A stretch of 39,165 nt of DNA from Acrocarpospora phusangensis (GTDB lineage Bacteria; Actinomycetota; Actinomycetes; Streptosporangiales; Streptosporangiaceae), in the NCBI RefSeq assembly GCF_016862995.1, contig NZ_BOOA01000074.1, forward strand, positions 1 through 39,165, read 5' to 3'. Below are positions 9,515 to 18,612 of this stretch, one piece after another. Below the pieces are notes generated by a model, which ran no database searches, was not told the DNA's origin, and saw nothing but the letters and a program-made list of their open reading frames with translations. Position numbers and translations under genes: made by a program. Position 1 is the first letter of the stretch, and each line of letters starts with the position of its first letter.

Positions 9515-10330
9515 ATGCGCCCCGAAGATCCGCTCGCCCTGCTCGCCCTCGCCAAGGACATCGCCGCCGAGGCCGGGGAGATGCTGCTGGCCAAACGCCC
9601 GGCCCGCCCCGAGGTGGTGGACACCAAGTCCAGCCCCACCGACGTGGTCACCGCCCTCGACCGGGAGAGCGAGGACCTGATCAGGGCCCGGATCAGGGCG
9701 GCCCGCCCCGGCGACGCCATCCTCGGCGAGGAGGCCGGCGCGGACGCCGGCCGGGGCCGCGTGCGCTGGATCGTCGACCCCATCGACGGCACCGTCAACT
9801 TCCTGTACGGCCTGCCGTCCTGGGCCGTCAGCATCGGCGTCGAGGTGGACGGCGAGATCGTCGCGGGCGTGGTGAACGCCGTCCCCACGGGCGAGCTGTT
9901 CACCGCGACCAAGGGCGGCGGCGCCTGGCTGGCGGGGGAGCGGCTGCGCTGCAACACCGGCGTGCCGCTGGACCGGGCGCTGATCGCCACCGGGTTCGGC
10001 TACGAGGCGTCCCGCCGGGTCGTCCAGGCCGAGGTGGTCGCCGTGGTGCTGCCCCGGGTGCGCGACATCCGGCGGGCCGGCTCGTGCGCGGTCGATCTGT
10101 GCTCGGTGGCGGCAGGCCGGGTGGACGGCTACTACGAGCGGGGCACCCAGTACTGGGACCACGCCGCGGGCGGGTTGATCGCGGCCGAGGCGGGGGCGCG
10201 TGTCGGGGGGCTGCACGGGAAGCCGGTCGGTCCCGAGATGGCGGTCTGCGCGGCGCCGGGGCTGTTCGAGGAACTGCACGACCTGCTGGCGTCCCTGGAC
10301 CCGGAACGCGACGCCCCCACCGGCCGGTAG
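9515..10330 (+). CDS. suhB: Inositol-1-monophosphatase family protein
   Basis: A 271-residue Mg2+-dependent phosphatase of the IMPase/FIG superfamily, expected to release inositol from inositol-1-phosphate for phosphatidylinositol or mycothiol synthesis. The three metal-site motifs are all present: ILGEEAG (E72/E73), WIVDPIDGTVNF (D88, D91) and YWDHAAGG (D215). The N-terminal K-x-S-P-T-D-x-V-T segment is also typical. The position matches the suhB-like gene near sigA/dut in other actinobacteria (synteny from memory). Related histidinol-phosphatases share the fold, so the exact substrate is not proven. Confidence 0.9.
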   Translation: MRPEDPLALLALAKDIAAEAGEMLLAKRPARPEVVDTKSSPTDVVTALDRESEDLIRARIRAARPGDAILGEEAGADAGRGRVRWIVDPIDGTVNFLYGLPSWAVSIGVEVDGEIVAGVVNAVPTGELFTATKGGGAWLAGERLRCNTGVPLDRALIATGFGYEASRRVVQAEVVAVVLPRVRDIRRAGSCAVDLCSVAAGRVDGYYERGTQYWDHAAGGLIAAEAGARVGGLHGKPVGPEMAVCAAPGLFEELHDLLASLDPERDAPTGR

Positions 10331-10361
10331 GCCGATGGGGGCGAGGGCAGGGTTTCGCCGG

Positions 10362-10526
10362 TCAGCGCGGAAGCGGGATGCCGTGGTCGTCGGCCAGCCT
10401 CCGGAGATCTTCGATCTCGGCGGTGAGCGTGTCGGCGAGGAAATCGTCGCCGCTGGTCCTGGCCTCCTGAAGTCCTTTGTAGGCCTGGTCGAGCCGGGTT
10501 TCGATTGTGGTCGTGAACTCGCCCAT
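10362..10526 (-). CDS. Small conserved hypothetical protein (54 aa)
   Basis: The frame stays open further upstream, but the ATG at 10526 has a strong AGAAGGTGAG ribosome site directly before it, giving MGEFTTTIETRLDQAYKGLQ and 54 residues ending in GIPLPR. The sequence is charged and predicted helical (TIETRLDQAYKGLQEAR, DDFLADTLTAEIEDLRRLAD), so it may be a small helical or dimeric soluble protein. It lies between suhB (convergent, 31 bp) and the divergent CutR-like regulator. No function recognised. The 210-bp region to the regulator holds both promoters. Confidence 0.6.
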   Translation of the reverse strand: MGEFTTTIETRLDQAYKGLQEARTSGDDFLADTLTAEIEDLRRLADDHGIPLPR

Positions 10527-10669
10527 CTCACCTTCTTTCTCAGCGGTCCGCCTGGGGAGGACAACGCCTTCCCCGGCATCGGACAGAGGGGTGTGTGTGC
10601 TCCCTTTACCCACCGGGCGGGCAACCCTAAACCAGGAGATTTCGCGCTTCTTCCAGGGGATCTTCAGCC

Positions 10670-10686
10670 GCTTACCGTGGGCTTAC
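10670..10686 (+). promoter_or_regulatory. Direct repeat with 11-bp period upstream of response regulator
   Basis: GCTTAC occurs at 10670-10675 and again at 10681-10686, exactly 11 bp apart, about 51-67 bp before the response regulator start. OmpR/PhoB-type regulators bind tandem half-sites spaced about one helical turn, so this is a candidate autoregulation site. Confidence 0.4.
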
Positions 10687-10736
10687 TCGCGGAGGCGGAA
10701 GAATGGGGGCCCAGGGCGGTCACGAGGAGGAAGCCG

Positions 10737-11390
10737 ATGCGAGTACTGGTGGTAGAGGACGAGAGGGTGCTCGCCGACGCCATCGCGACCGGGCTGCGGC
10801 GCGAGGCGATGGCCGTGGACGTGGCCTACGACGGCGCGGAGGCGCTGGAGAAGACCTCTTACATCGACTACGACGTGGTCGTGCTGGACCGGGACCTGCC
10901 CAAGGTGCACGGGGACGAGGTGGCCCGGCGGCTGGTGGCGGAGCGCTCCGCCACCCGGATCATCATGCTGACCGCCGCCGGCGACGTGGACGACCGGGTC
11001 GAGGGCCTGGACCTGGGCGCCGACGACTACCTGGCCAAGCCCTTCGCGTTCCTGGAGCTGATCGCCCGGGTCCGCGCGCTCGGCCGCCGCTCCGCCCCCG
11101 CCCTCCCACCGGTGCTGGAACGCTCGGGGGTCCGGCTGGACCCGGGCAAACGCCTGGTCACCAGGGACGGCGCCGAGATCGCCCTGACCAAGAAGGAGTT
11201 CGCGGTCCTGGAGGAGCTGCTGCGCGCCGAGGGCGCCGTGGTCAGCCAGGAGGACCTGCTGGACAAGGCCTGGGACGAGCACATCGACCCGTTCACCAAC
11301 GTGGTCCGGGTGACCATGATGACGCTGCGCAAGAAGCTCGGTGAGCCCCAGATCATCGAGACCGTGCCCGGAGTGGGATACAAGCTGTGA
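10737..11390 (+). CDS. cutR: OmpR-family response regulator, CutR-like
   Basis: A 217-residue response regulator. The receiver domain has E7/D8 in VVEDE, phospho-acceptor D51 in VVVLDRDLP, T79 in MLTAAG and K101 in DDYLAKPF. The C-terminal winged-helix DNA-binding domain (about 125-217) has the OmpR/PhoB pattern LTKKEFAVLEELL ... VVRVTMMTLRKKLG ... ETVPGVGYKL. The ATG at 10737 has a GAGGAGGAAG ribosome site. It overlaps the histidine kinase start by 4 bp (GTGA), so translation is coupled. CutR assignment rests on position between suhB and DUF4193/dut, as I recall for Streptomyces cutRS; regulon unknown. Confidence 0.88.
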   Translation: MRVLVVEDERVLADAIATGLRREAMAVDVAYDGAEALEKTSYIDYDVVVLDRDLPKVHGDEVARRLVAERSATRIIMLTAAGDVDDRVEGLDLGADDYLAKPFAFLELIARVRALGRRSAPALPPVLERSGVRLDPGKRLVTRDGAEIALTKKEFAVLEELLRAEGAVVSQEDLLDKAWDEHIDPFTNVVRVTMMTLRKKLGEPQIIETVPGVGYKL

Positions 11391-12733
11391 CTGAACCGCG
11401 CGACGTGGCGGACACCGCGCCCCGGCGGGGGCCGCGGATGGTCTCTCCGATGGGCACGGGCCCGTACCGCAGGCAGGCTCCGCCGCCCAGCGGCCCGCCC
11501 GCCTGGGACGGCCCGCCCCCGCCCGGAGCGCATCCGAGCCCGCCACCCCCGCTGGCCGACCGGATCAAGGCGCTGCCCGACCGGATGAGCATCCGCTGGC
11601 GGCTCACGCTCACCTACAGCACGCTCTTCTTCGTGGCCGGGGCGCTGCTGCTGATCGTGATGTACATCCTGGTGCGCCCGGTGGTGGACAGCGCGCTGCG
11701 GGTCAACCTGACCGTGCCCCCCGGCACCGAGCAGTGGCTGCAGGACTACTGGCAGCAGGAGATCATGGTGCGGAACGCCACCGCGACCACGACCGTGCTG
11801 AGCGGGCTGATCACCCGTGGGCTGATGGCGCTGCTCGGCATCGGCATCCTGGCCGTCATGCTCGGCTACGTGGTGGCCGACCGGGCGCTGCGGCCGATCA
11901 CGCAGATCACCGCCACCGCGCGGAAGCTCTCCGGCAGCTCGCTCGCGCACGAGCGGATCGACCTGCACGGCCCCGACGACGAGCTGAAGGAGCTGGCCGA
12001 CACCTTCGACGCCATGCTGACCCGGCTGAACATCGCCTTCGACGCGCAGCGCCGGTTCGTGGACAACGCCTCGCACGAGCTGCGCACCCCGCTGGCGATC
12101 AACCGGACCGTGCTGGAGGTGGCGCTGTCCGATCCGCAGGCCTCCGAGGACCTGCGGGTGCTGGGCCGTACCCTGCTGGGCACCAACGCGCGGAACGAGC
12201 GGCTGATCGAGGGGCTGCTGCTGCTGGCCAGGAGCGAGCGCGAGCTGTCGGTGCGCAAGCCGGTGGACGTGCGGGAGGTGGCCAGGACGGCCATCGAGCA
12301 GCTGGCCCAGCAGGCCGGCGAGGCGGACGTGCAGGTGGATCACGACCTCCATCCGGCCACCACAATGGGCGATCCGGTGCTGCTGGAGCGCTGCGTGGCC
12401 AATCTCGTGGAGAACGCCATCAAATACAACGGCGGCGAGGGAAAGGTCTGGGTGCGTTCGGGAATTGTCGAGGGGGGCACCGTTGTTCAGGTCGCGAACA
12501 CGGGTCCGCACGTACCGGCGTACGAGGTGGACAGTATTTTCGAGCCTTTCCGGCGGTTGCATGCCGACCGGGTGGAATCGGCGAAGGGAGCCGGGCTCGG
12601 ACTGTCCATCGTGCGCGCCATCGTGCGGGCGCACGGAGGCGTCGTGACGGCCGTCCCCCGGGACGGTGGAGGGCTCGTGGTGACGGTGCGACTCGCGGGC
12701 GGACCGCCCGTGGCAACACCGTCGGCGCGCTGA
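11387..12733 (+). CDS. cutS: Sensor histidine kinase, CutS-like
   Basis: A 448-residue membrane histidine kinase, partner of the upstream regulator. The N-terminal cytoplasmic tail (about 1-65) is rich in proline and glycine. Membrane helices are at about 73-96 and 146-164, enclosing a short external sensor loop of about 50 residues. A HAMP domain follows (about 165-215), then the phospho-acceptor H230 in FVDNASHELRTPLA, and the ATPase domain with N343 in NLVENAIKYN and GAGLGLSIV. The only cysteine is C336, in the ATPase domain, so the external loop has none. Kinase activity is by family; the signal is unknown. The next gene is 268 bp away. Confidence 0.9.
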   Translation: MTEPRDVADTAPRRGPRMVSPMGTGPYRRQAPPPSGPPAWDGPPPPGAHPSPPPPLADRIKALPDRMSIRWRLTLTYSTLFFVAGALLLIVMYILVRPVVDSALRVNLTVPPGTEQWLQDYWQQEIMVRNATATTTVLSGLITRGLMALLGIGILAVMLGYVVADRALRPITQITATARKLSGSSLAHERIDLHGPDDELKELADTFDAMLTRLNIAFDAQRRFVDNASHELRTPLAINRTVLEVALSDPQASEDLRVLGRTLLGTNARNERLIEGLLLLARSERELSVRKPVDVREVARTAIEQLAQQAGEADVQVDHDLHPATTMGDPVLLERCVANLVENAIKYNGGEGKVWVRSGIVEGGTVVQVANTGPHVPAYEVDSIFEPFRRLHADRVESAKGAGLGLSIVRAIVRAHGGVVTAVPRDGGGLVVTVRLAGGPPVATPSAR

Positions 12734-12758
12734 TCCGACCCTGCTGCACATCGGCCCC

Positions 12759-12778
12759 GCACATGTGGTTGGATGTGC
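12759..12778 (+). terminator. Weak inverted repeat after cutS-like gene
   Basis: GCACAT and ATGTGC flank an 8-base loop 26 bp after the kinase stop. The stem is only 6 bp with no T-run, so a terminator role is tentative. The rest of the 268-bp gap should hold the promoter of the DUF4193 gene, which I could not place. Confidence 0.2.
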
Positions 12779-13001
12779 CGTCGAACGCGGTGGGTCATCC
12801 CGCCAATGCTGTGGTTTCGCCATATTTGGCTAACTGGAGCCTTGCCGGCGACGGCGCCATCGTGTCGGAAGGTTCGTCGTCCGCGCATCCGGGGTACCGA
12901 TTGCAAAATCTCCCGGAAGATGCGGGCACAAGATTGGCCTTCCGAGCGTTAAGACGCGCGACGACGCGCAGACAGATAGATGAGGGGGATGGAGTACGCA
13001 C

Positions 13002-13301
13002 ATGGCTACCGACTACGACAGCCCGCGCAAGACCGACGATGACCTGAATGAGGACAGCCTTCAGGAACTCCAGGCGCGGCGCAGCGACAAGTCGTCGGGC
13101 AGCATCGACATCGACGAGACCGACCTGGCCGAGTCGCTTGAGCTGCCGGGGGCTGACCTGTCCAACGAGGAGCTCTCGCTCCGGGTGATTCCTCGTCAGG
13201 CCGACGAGTTCACCTGCTCCCGCTGTTTCCTGGTGCACCACCGCAGCCAGCTGGCCTCGGAGAAGAACGGGCAGCAGGTCTGCCGCGAGTGCGCCGCCTG
13301 A
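13002..13301 (+). CDS. DUF4193 zinc-ribbon-like protein
   Basis: A 99-residue actinobacterial protein matching DUF4193. The N-terminal two thirds are strongly acidic and probably flexible (TDDDLNEDSLQELQARRSDK). The C-terminus has two Cys pairs, C72-x2-C75 (FTCSRCFLVHHRSQLA) and C94-x2-C97 (QQVCRECAA), a likely zinc site. A GGGGGATGGAG ribosome site precedes the ATG. The family is nearly always linked to dut in actinobacteria; here dut is about 6.5 kb downstream. Molecular role not known. The next gene starts 19 bp later on the same strand, so the two probably form an operon. Confidence 0.9.
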   Translation: MATDYDSPRKTDDDLNEDSLQELQARRSDKSSGSIDIDETDLAESLELPGADLSNEELSLRVIPRQADEFTCSRCFLVHHRSQLASEKNGQQVCRECAA

Positions 13302-13320
13302 TTCAGGGAAGGGGCCGTCG

Positions 13321-14118
13321 ATGGCTTCTGAAGCGGATCGATCCAAGGAAACACCGGACGAGGAAAAGCCGGACGAGGTAGCCGAGCTCGTCGGCAAGCT
13401 CGTCGCGCAGGACGGGTCCCCAGCGGAGACGGACGGGGCCGAGCGGCGCCGGCTGCTCGGCCGTCTCAGCAAGGCACTGGCCGTCTCCGCCAGGAAGGCG
13501 GGCGCGTCCGGGGTCGGCAGGGGGCGCTGGCTGGCCGATGTCTTCATGAACATCGCGCCACGGCTTCCGATCCGGGATCTCGCGACCCTCCAGGAGCATC
13601 ACTACGGCCTGACCGGCGAGCAGTTGGCCGACGACTTGGTCCGCACCGCGGCGAAGGCCACCACGGCCGTAGGCGCGGTCGGGGGCGCCCTCGCGGCGGC
13701 CGAGTTCGCCGCCCCTCCACTGCTGCTCTCCGCTCCGGCCCAGCTCGTCGCCGAAACCCTGGTCGTGGCCGCGATCGAGGTCAAACTCCTGGCCGAGCTG
13801 CACGAAGCCTACGGAGTCCAGGTGCAGGGCAGCGGCGGGCAACGCGCCGCCCAGTTCGCCGTGGCCTGGTCCAAACAGCGCGGGGTGGACCCGCTCAGCC
13901 CGGCGTCGGTCACGCTGGCACTCGGCGCGGCGGCCAAGGCCTCGCTGCGCAACCGCCTGATGCGCACGCTCGGGCGTCATCTCACCACGCTGGGCCCGTT
14001 CCTCACCGGCGCCGTCGCGGGCGGCGCGCTCAACCGGGCCGCGACCAAGCGCCTGGCCGCCGCCGTACGGGCGGATCTGCGCCGTCAGCGCGCTTTGCCA
14101 CCCAGCCCCTCGGTTTGA
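13321..14118 (+). CDS. Conserved hypothetical protein with hydrophobic central helices
   Basis: A 265-residue protein I do not recognise. It starts ATG with a GGAAGGGG site. The N-terminus (1-60) is charged. The centre has two Ala/Leu-rich hydrophobic stretches (about 115-140 TAVGAVGGALAAAEFAAPPL, and about 145-165 LVAETLVVAAIEVKLLAELH) and the C-terminus another (about 205-240, FLTGAVAGGALNRAATKRLA). The alternation of glycine-rich helices and a conserved-looking E-V-K-L-x-A-E-L-H-E segment is reminiscent of EcsC-type proteins, but that is only a resemblance. It probably sits at or in the membrane. It follows the DUF4193 gene by 19 bp. Confidence 0.75.
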   Translation: MASEADRSKETPDEEKPDEVAELVGKLVAQDGSPAETDGAERRRLLGRLSKALAVSARKAGASGVGRGRWLADVFMNIAPRLPIRDLATLQEHHYGLTGEQLADDLVRTAAKATTAVGAVGGALAAAEFAAPPLLLSAPAQLVAETLVVAAIEVKLLAELHEAYGVQVQGSGGQRAAQFAVAWSKQRGVDPLSPASVTLALGAAAKASLRNRLMRTLGRHLTTLGPFLTGAVAGGALNRAATKRLAAAVRADLRRQRALPPSPSV

Positions 14119-14126
14119 TATCAAAC
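14113..14126. promoter_or_regulatory. 14-bp perfect palindrome at end of hypothetical gene
   Basis: GTTTGATATCAAAC is perfectly self-complementary and includes the stop codon of the preceding gene. It stands 154 bp before otsA and may be an operator half of that control region. Confidence 0.35.
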
Positions 14127-14134
14127 TGTAATGT

Positions 14135-14150
14135 AGTGGTCTAAACCTCT
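14135..14150. promoter_or_regulatory. DasR/HutC-type (dre-like) operator upstream of otsA
   Basis: AGTGGTCTAAACCTCT matches the dre palindrome AGTGGTCTAGACCACT at 14 of 16 positions. DasR and related GntR/HutC regulators bind this motif and respond to phosphorylated amino sugars. It lies 130 bp before the otsA start. The motif was recognised from memory; the regulator itself is not in the window. Confidence 0.55.
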
Positions 14151-14280
14151 TGGCCAGGGCTGCCGACCTGCGGGAGATCATTCTCACAGTTTTGGTCCTG
14201 AATTGTGCACGTCCCAGGGGGTATGGGCCGTTACGGGGACCTTACGTATGGTGGTCCTAAGGCGATGCACTGGAGGGCTC

Positions 14281-15657
<1,377 letters not shown>

Positions 15658-15685
15658 CCCCTCAGCCCGTCGGCCGGTCAGCCGG

Positions 15686-15985
15686 TCAGTCCTTGATCTC
15701 GTCCTGGAGGTCCCGGGCCGCCGCTTTCCAGTTCTGCCACTTCCTGGCCGCGGCCCGGGTCGTCACGATCCTGGCCACCTCCATGCCCAGGCCCATCACG
15801 ACCGCGTACGCCAGGGCCTCGCCCAGGCTCACGTCGGGGGAGTCGGCGCTGACCGGGGGCTTCTTGCCGGTGGCCTTCTCCCAGACGAAGGAGAGCACCT
15901 TCTTGGAGGCGAACCCCACGGCGAGCCCGACCAGGCCGCCGACGATACGCCACTGCATGTCCGGTTTCTCTTCCTTACCCGCCAT
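15686..15985 (-). CDS. DUF4235 family membrane protein
   Basis: A 99-residue protein of actinobacterial family DUF4235. It has a hydrophobic first helix (about 12-33, WRIVGGLVGLAVGFASKKVL), a conserved VWEKATGKKPP segment, and a second hydrophobic stretch (about 54-75, LGEALAYAVVMGLGMEVARI), followed by a basic/aromatic tail ending in DLQDEIKD. Start ATG has a GAGGAGGAA ribosome site 4 nt away. It is convergent with otsA (28 bp) and divergent from valS (69 bp). Function of the family is unknown; likely an inner-membrane small protein. Confidence 0.85.
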   Translation of the reverse strand: MAGKEEKPDMQWRIVGGLVGLAVGFASKKVLSFVWEKATGKKPPVSADSPDVSLGEALAYAVVMGLGMEVARIVTTRAAARKWQNWKAAARDLQDEIKD

Positions 15986-16054
15986 GATTCCTCCTCGGTA
16001 ACGACCCTAGCCTGTACCCGCCACGCCCATGCTGACGCCATACCATGAGGTGGC

Positions 16055-18571
16055 ATGACGACTCAGCGAATCCCGCCCCCGGAACGGCCCTCCCTCGACG
16101 GGCTGGAGACGGTATGGGTAGCCCGCTGGGAAGCCGACGGCACCTACCGCTTCGACCGGACCAGGACGCGCGAGCAGATCTACTCGATCGACACCCCGCC
16201 GCCCACCGTCTCCGGCTCCCTGCACGTCGGCCACGTCTTCTCCTACACCCACACCGACCTGATCGCCCGCTACAAGCGCATGCGCGGTCGTGAGGTGTTC
16301 TACCCCATGGGGTGGGACGACAACGGCCTGCCCACCGAACGGCGGGTGCAGAACCACTTCGGCGTGCGCTGCGACCCCTCGGTGCCGTACGACCCGGAGT
16401 TCGCGCCGCCGGACAAGCCCGGCAAGCAGCAGGTGCCGATCTCGCGGCGGAACTTCATCGAGCTGTGCGAGCGGCTCACCGTCGAGGACGAGAAGGCCTT
16501 CGAGGCGCTGTGGCGGCGGCTCGGGCTCTCCGTGGACTGGTCGCACACCTACGCCACCATCGACGACAACGCCCGCGCCGCCTCGCAGCGGGCCTTCCTG
16601 CGCAACCTGGCCAGGGGCGAGGCGTACCTGGCGGAGGCGCCCACGCTCTGGGACGTGACCTTCCGCACCGCCGTGGCCCAGGCGGAGCTGGAGGACCGGG
16701 ACTGGCCCGGCGCGTTCCACCGGATCGGGTTCCACCTGACGCCCGAGCAGCAGGCGCAGGGCTTCGCCGAGCGGGTCTGGATCGAGACCACCCGGCCGGA
16801 GCTGATCCCGGCCTGCGTGGCCCTGGTCGCCCACCCGGACGACGAGCGCTACCGGCCGCTGTTCGGCAGCACCGTGCGCACGCCCGTGTTCGGGGTCGAG
16901 GTGCCGGTGCTGGCCCACCACCTGGCCGAACCGGACAAGGGCTCCGGCATCGCCATGATCTGTACGTTCGGCGACGTCACCGACGTGACCTGGTGGCGCG
17001 AGCTGGACCTGCCGACCCGGGCCATCATCGGCTGGGACGGGCGGCTGATGGCCGAGGCGCCGGAGGGGGTGCCCGCCGAGCCGTACAAGGAGCTGGCCGG
17101 GAAGACCGCGCACAGCGCGCGCGAGCGGCTGGTGCAGATGCTCCGCGAGACCGGCGACCTCGACGGGGAGCCGCGCGGGGTGCACCGGCCGGTCAAGTTC
17201 TACGAGAAGGGCGACCGGCCGCTGGAGATCGTCACCACCCGGCAGTGGTACGTGCGCAACGGCGGCAGGGACGAGAAGCTGCGCTGGCAGCTGCTCGACC
17301 GGGGCAAGGAGCTGACCTGGCACCCGGCCCACATGCGGGTGCGCTACGACAACTGGGTGACCGGCCTCAACGGCGACTGGCTGATCTCCCGGCAGCGCTT
17401 CTTCGGGGTGCCCATCCCGGTCTGGTACCAGCTGGACTCCGAGGGCGAGCCGATCTACGAGGCGCCCATCACGCCGCCGGAGAGCATGCTGCCGGTGGAT
17501 CCCTCCAGCGACGCGCCGCCCGGGTTCAGCGAGGCCCGCCGCGGCCAGCCGTACGGGTTCGCGGGGGATCCCGACGTGATGGACACCTGGGCGACCTCCT
17601 CGCTGACGCCGCAGATCGCGGCCGGCTGGGAGCGGGACGAGGACCTGTTCCAGCGGGTGTTCCCGATGGACCTGCGGCCGCAGGCGCACGAGATCATCCG
17701 TACCTGGTTGTTCTCCACCGTGCTCCGGGCCCACCAGGAGCACGGCACCCTGCCGTGGGCGCACGCCGCCATCTCCGGCTGGATCCTGGACCCGGACCGC
17801 AAGAAGATGTCCAAGTCCGTCGGCAACGTGATCACCCCGATGGGCCTGCTGGAGGAGTACGGCTCCGACGCCGTGCGCTATTGGGCCGCCAACGGCCGCT
17901 CCGGCACCGACACCACCTTCGACACCGGCCAGATCAAGATCGGCCGCCGATTGGCCATCAAGATCCTCAACGCGGCCAAGTTCATCCTGGGCTTCGGCGA
18001 GCAGGACGGGCCCGTCACGGCCCCGGTGGACCTGTCCATGCTGGCCGCCCTGGACGTTTTGGTGGGCGAGGCCACCGACGCCTTCGAGGCGTACGACTAC
18101 ACCCGGGCCCTGGAGCGGACCGAACGCTTCTTCTGGCAGTTCTGCGACGACTACCTGGAGCTGGTCAAGGCCCGCGCCTACGAGGGGGACGCCTCCGCCG
18201 TGGCCGCCCTCCGGCACGCCCTGGACGTGCTGCTGCGGCTGTTCGCGCCGTTCCTGCCGTTCGTCGCCGAGGAGGTCTGGTCCTGGTGGCGGCCCGGCTC
18301 GGTGCACCGCGCCGACTGGCCGGCCCCCGCCGGCCGGGACGGCGACCCGGCCGTGCTGGAGGCCGTCGCCGAGGTGCTGCGGCAGGTCCGCAAGGCCAAG
18401 TCCGGGGCCAAGCTGTCGATGCGCGCCGAGATCGCCCGGCTGGAGGTGACCGGCGCCGAGGCTGAGCTGGTCCGGCTGGCCCAGGACGACCTGTGCGCGG
18501 CCGGGAACGTGGAGGAGTTCGTGCTGGAACCGGGTGAGGGAGCGCTCACGGTGGGCACCGTACTCGGGTAA
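16055..18571 (+). CDS. valS: Valyl-tRNA synthetase, archaeal-like type
   Basis: An 838-residue class I aminoacyl-tRNA synthetase that charges tRNA-Val. HIGH-type motif HVGH at 57-60 (PPTVSGSLHVGH), KMSKS at 584-588 (KKMSKSVGNVI), editing domain with TRPELIPACVALVAHPDD, and an anticodon-binding region around ERFFWQFCDDYLELVKARAY. After the active-site helix it reads GWDDNGLPTERR, as in archaeal and rickettsial ValRS, whereas common bacterial ValRS has GTDHAGIATQ. The long C-terminal coiled-coil arm of bacterial ValRS is missing: the protein ends in a short LEVTGAEAELVRLAQDD region. TACCAT lies 8 nt before the ATG, with GAGGTGG as a possible ribosome site. It may be the only or a second ValRS; the window cannot tell. 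Confidence 0.93.
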   Translation: MTTQRIPPPERPSLDGLETVWVARWEADGTYRFDRTRTREQIYSIDTPPPTVSGSLHVGHVFSYTHTDLIARYKRMRGREVFYPMGWDDNGLPTERRVQNHFGVRCDPSVPYDPEFAPPDKPGKQQVPISRRNFIELCERLTVEDEKAFEALWRRLGLSVDWSHTYATIDDNARAASQRAFLRNLARGEAYLAEAPTLWDVTFRTAVAQAELEDRDWPGAFHRIGFHLTPEQQAQGFAERVWIETTRPELIPACVALVAHPDDERYRPLFGSTVRTPVFGVEVPVLAHHLAEPDKGSGIAMICTFGDVTDVTWWRELDLPTRAIIGWDGRLMAEAPEGVPAEPYKELAGKTAHSARERLVQMLRETGDLDGEPRGVHRPVKFYEKGDRPLEIVTTRQWYVRNGGRDEKLRWQLLDRGKELTWHPAHMRVRYDNWVTGLNGDWLISRQRFFGVPIPVWYQLDSEGEPIYEAPITPPESMLPVDPSSDAPPGFSEARRGQPYGFAGDPDVMDTWATSSLTPQIAAGWERDEDLFQRVFPMDLRPQAHEIIRTWLFSTVLRAHQEHGTLPWAHAAISGWILDPDRKKMSKSVGNVITPMGLLEEYGSDAVRYWAANGRSGTDTTFDTGQIKIGRRLAIKILNAAKFILGFGEQDGPVTAPVDLSMLAALDVLVGEATDAFEAYDYTRALERTERFFWQFCDDYLELVKARAYEGDASAVAALRHALDVLLRLFAPFLPFVAEEVWSWWRPGSVHRADWPAPAGRDGDPAVLEAVAEVLRQVRKAKSGAKLSMRAEIARLEVTGAEAELVRLAQDDLCAAGNVEEFVLEPGEGALTVGTVLG

Positions 18572-18612
18572 ACAAGTGCGCGCTTCGGCGCGGCGCGTGC
18601 CAGGGTGGATGT

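Noticed and set aside
15986-16054. T-box leader before valS
   Set aside because: The gap is 69 bp; no room for specifier stem and antiterminator, and no T-box sequence.
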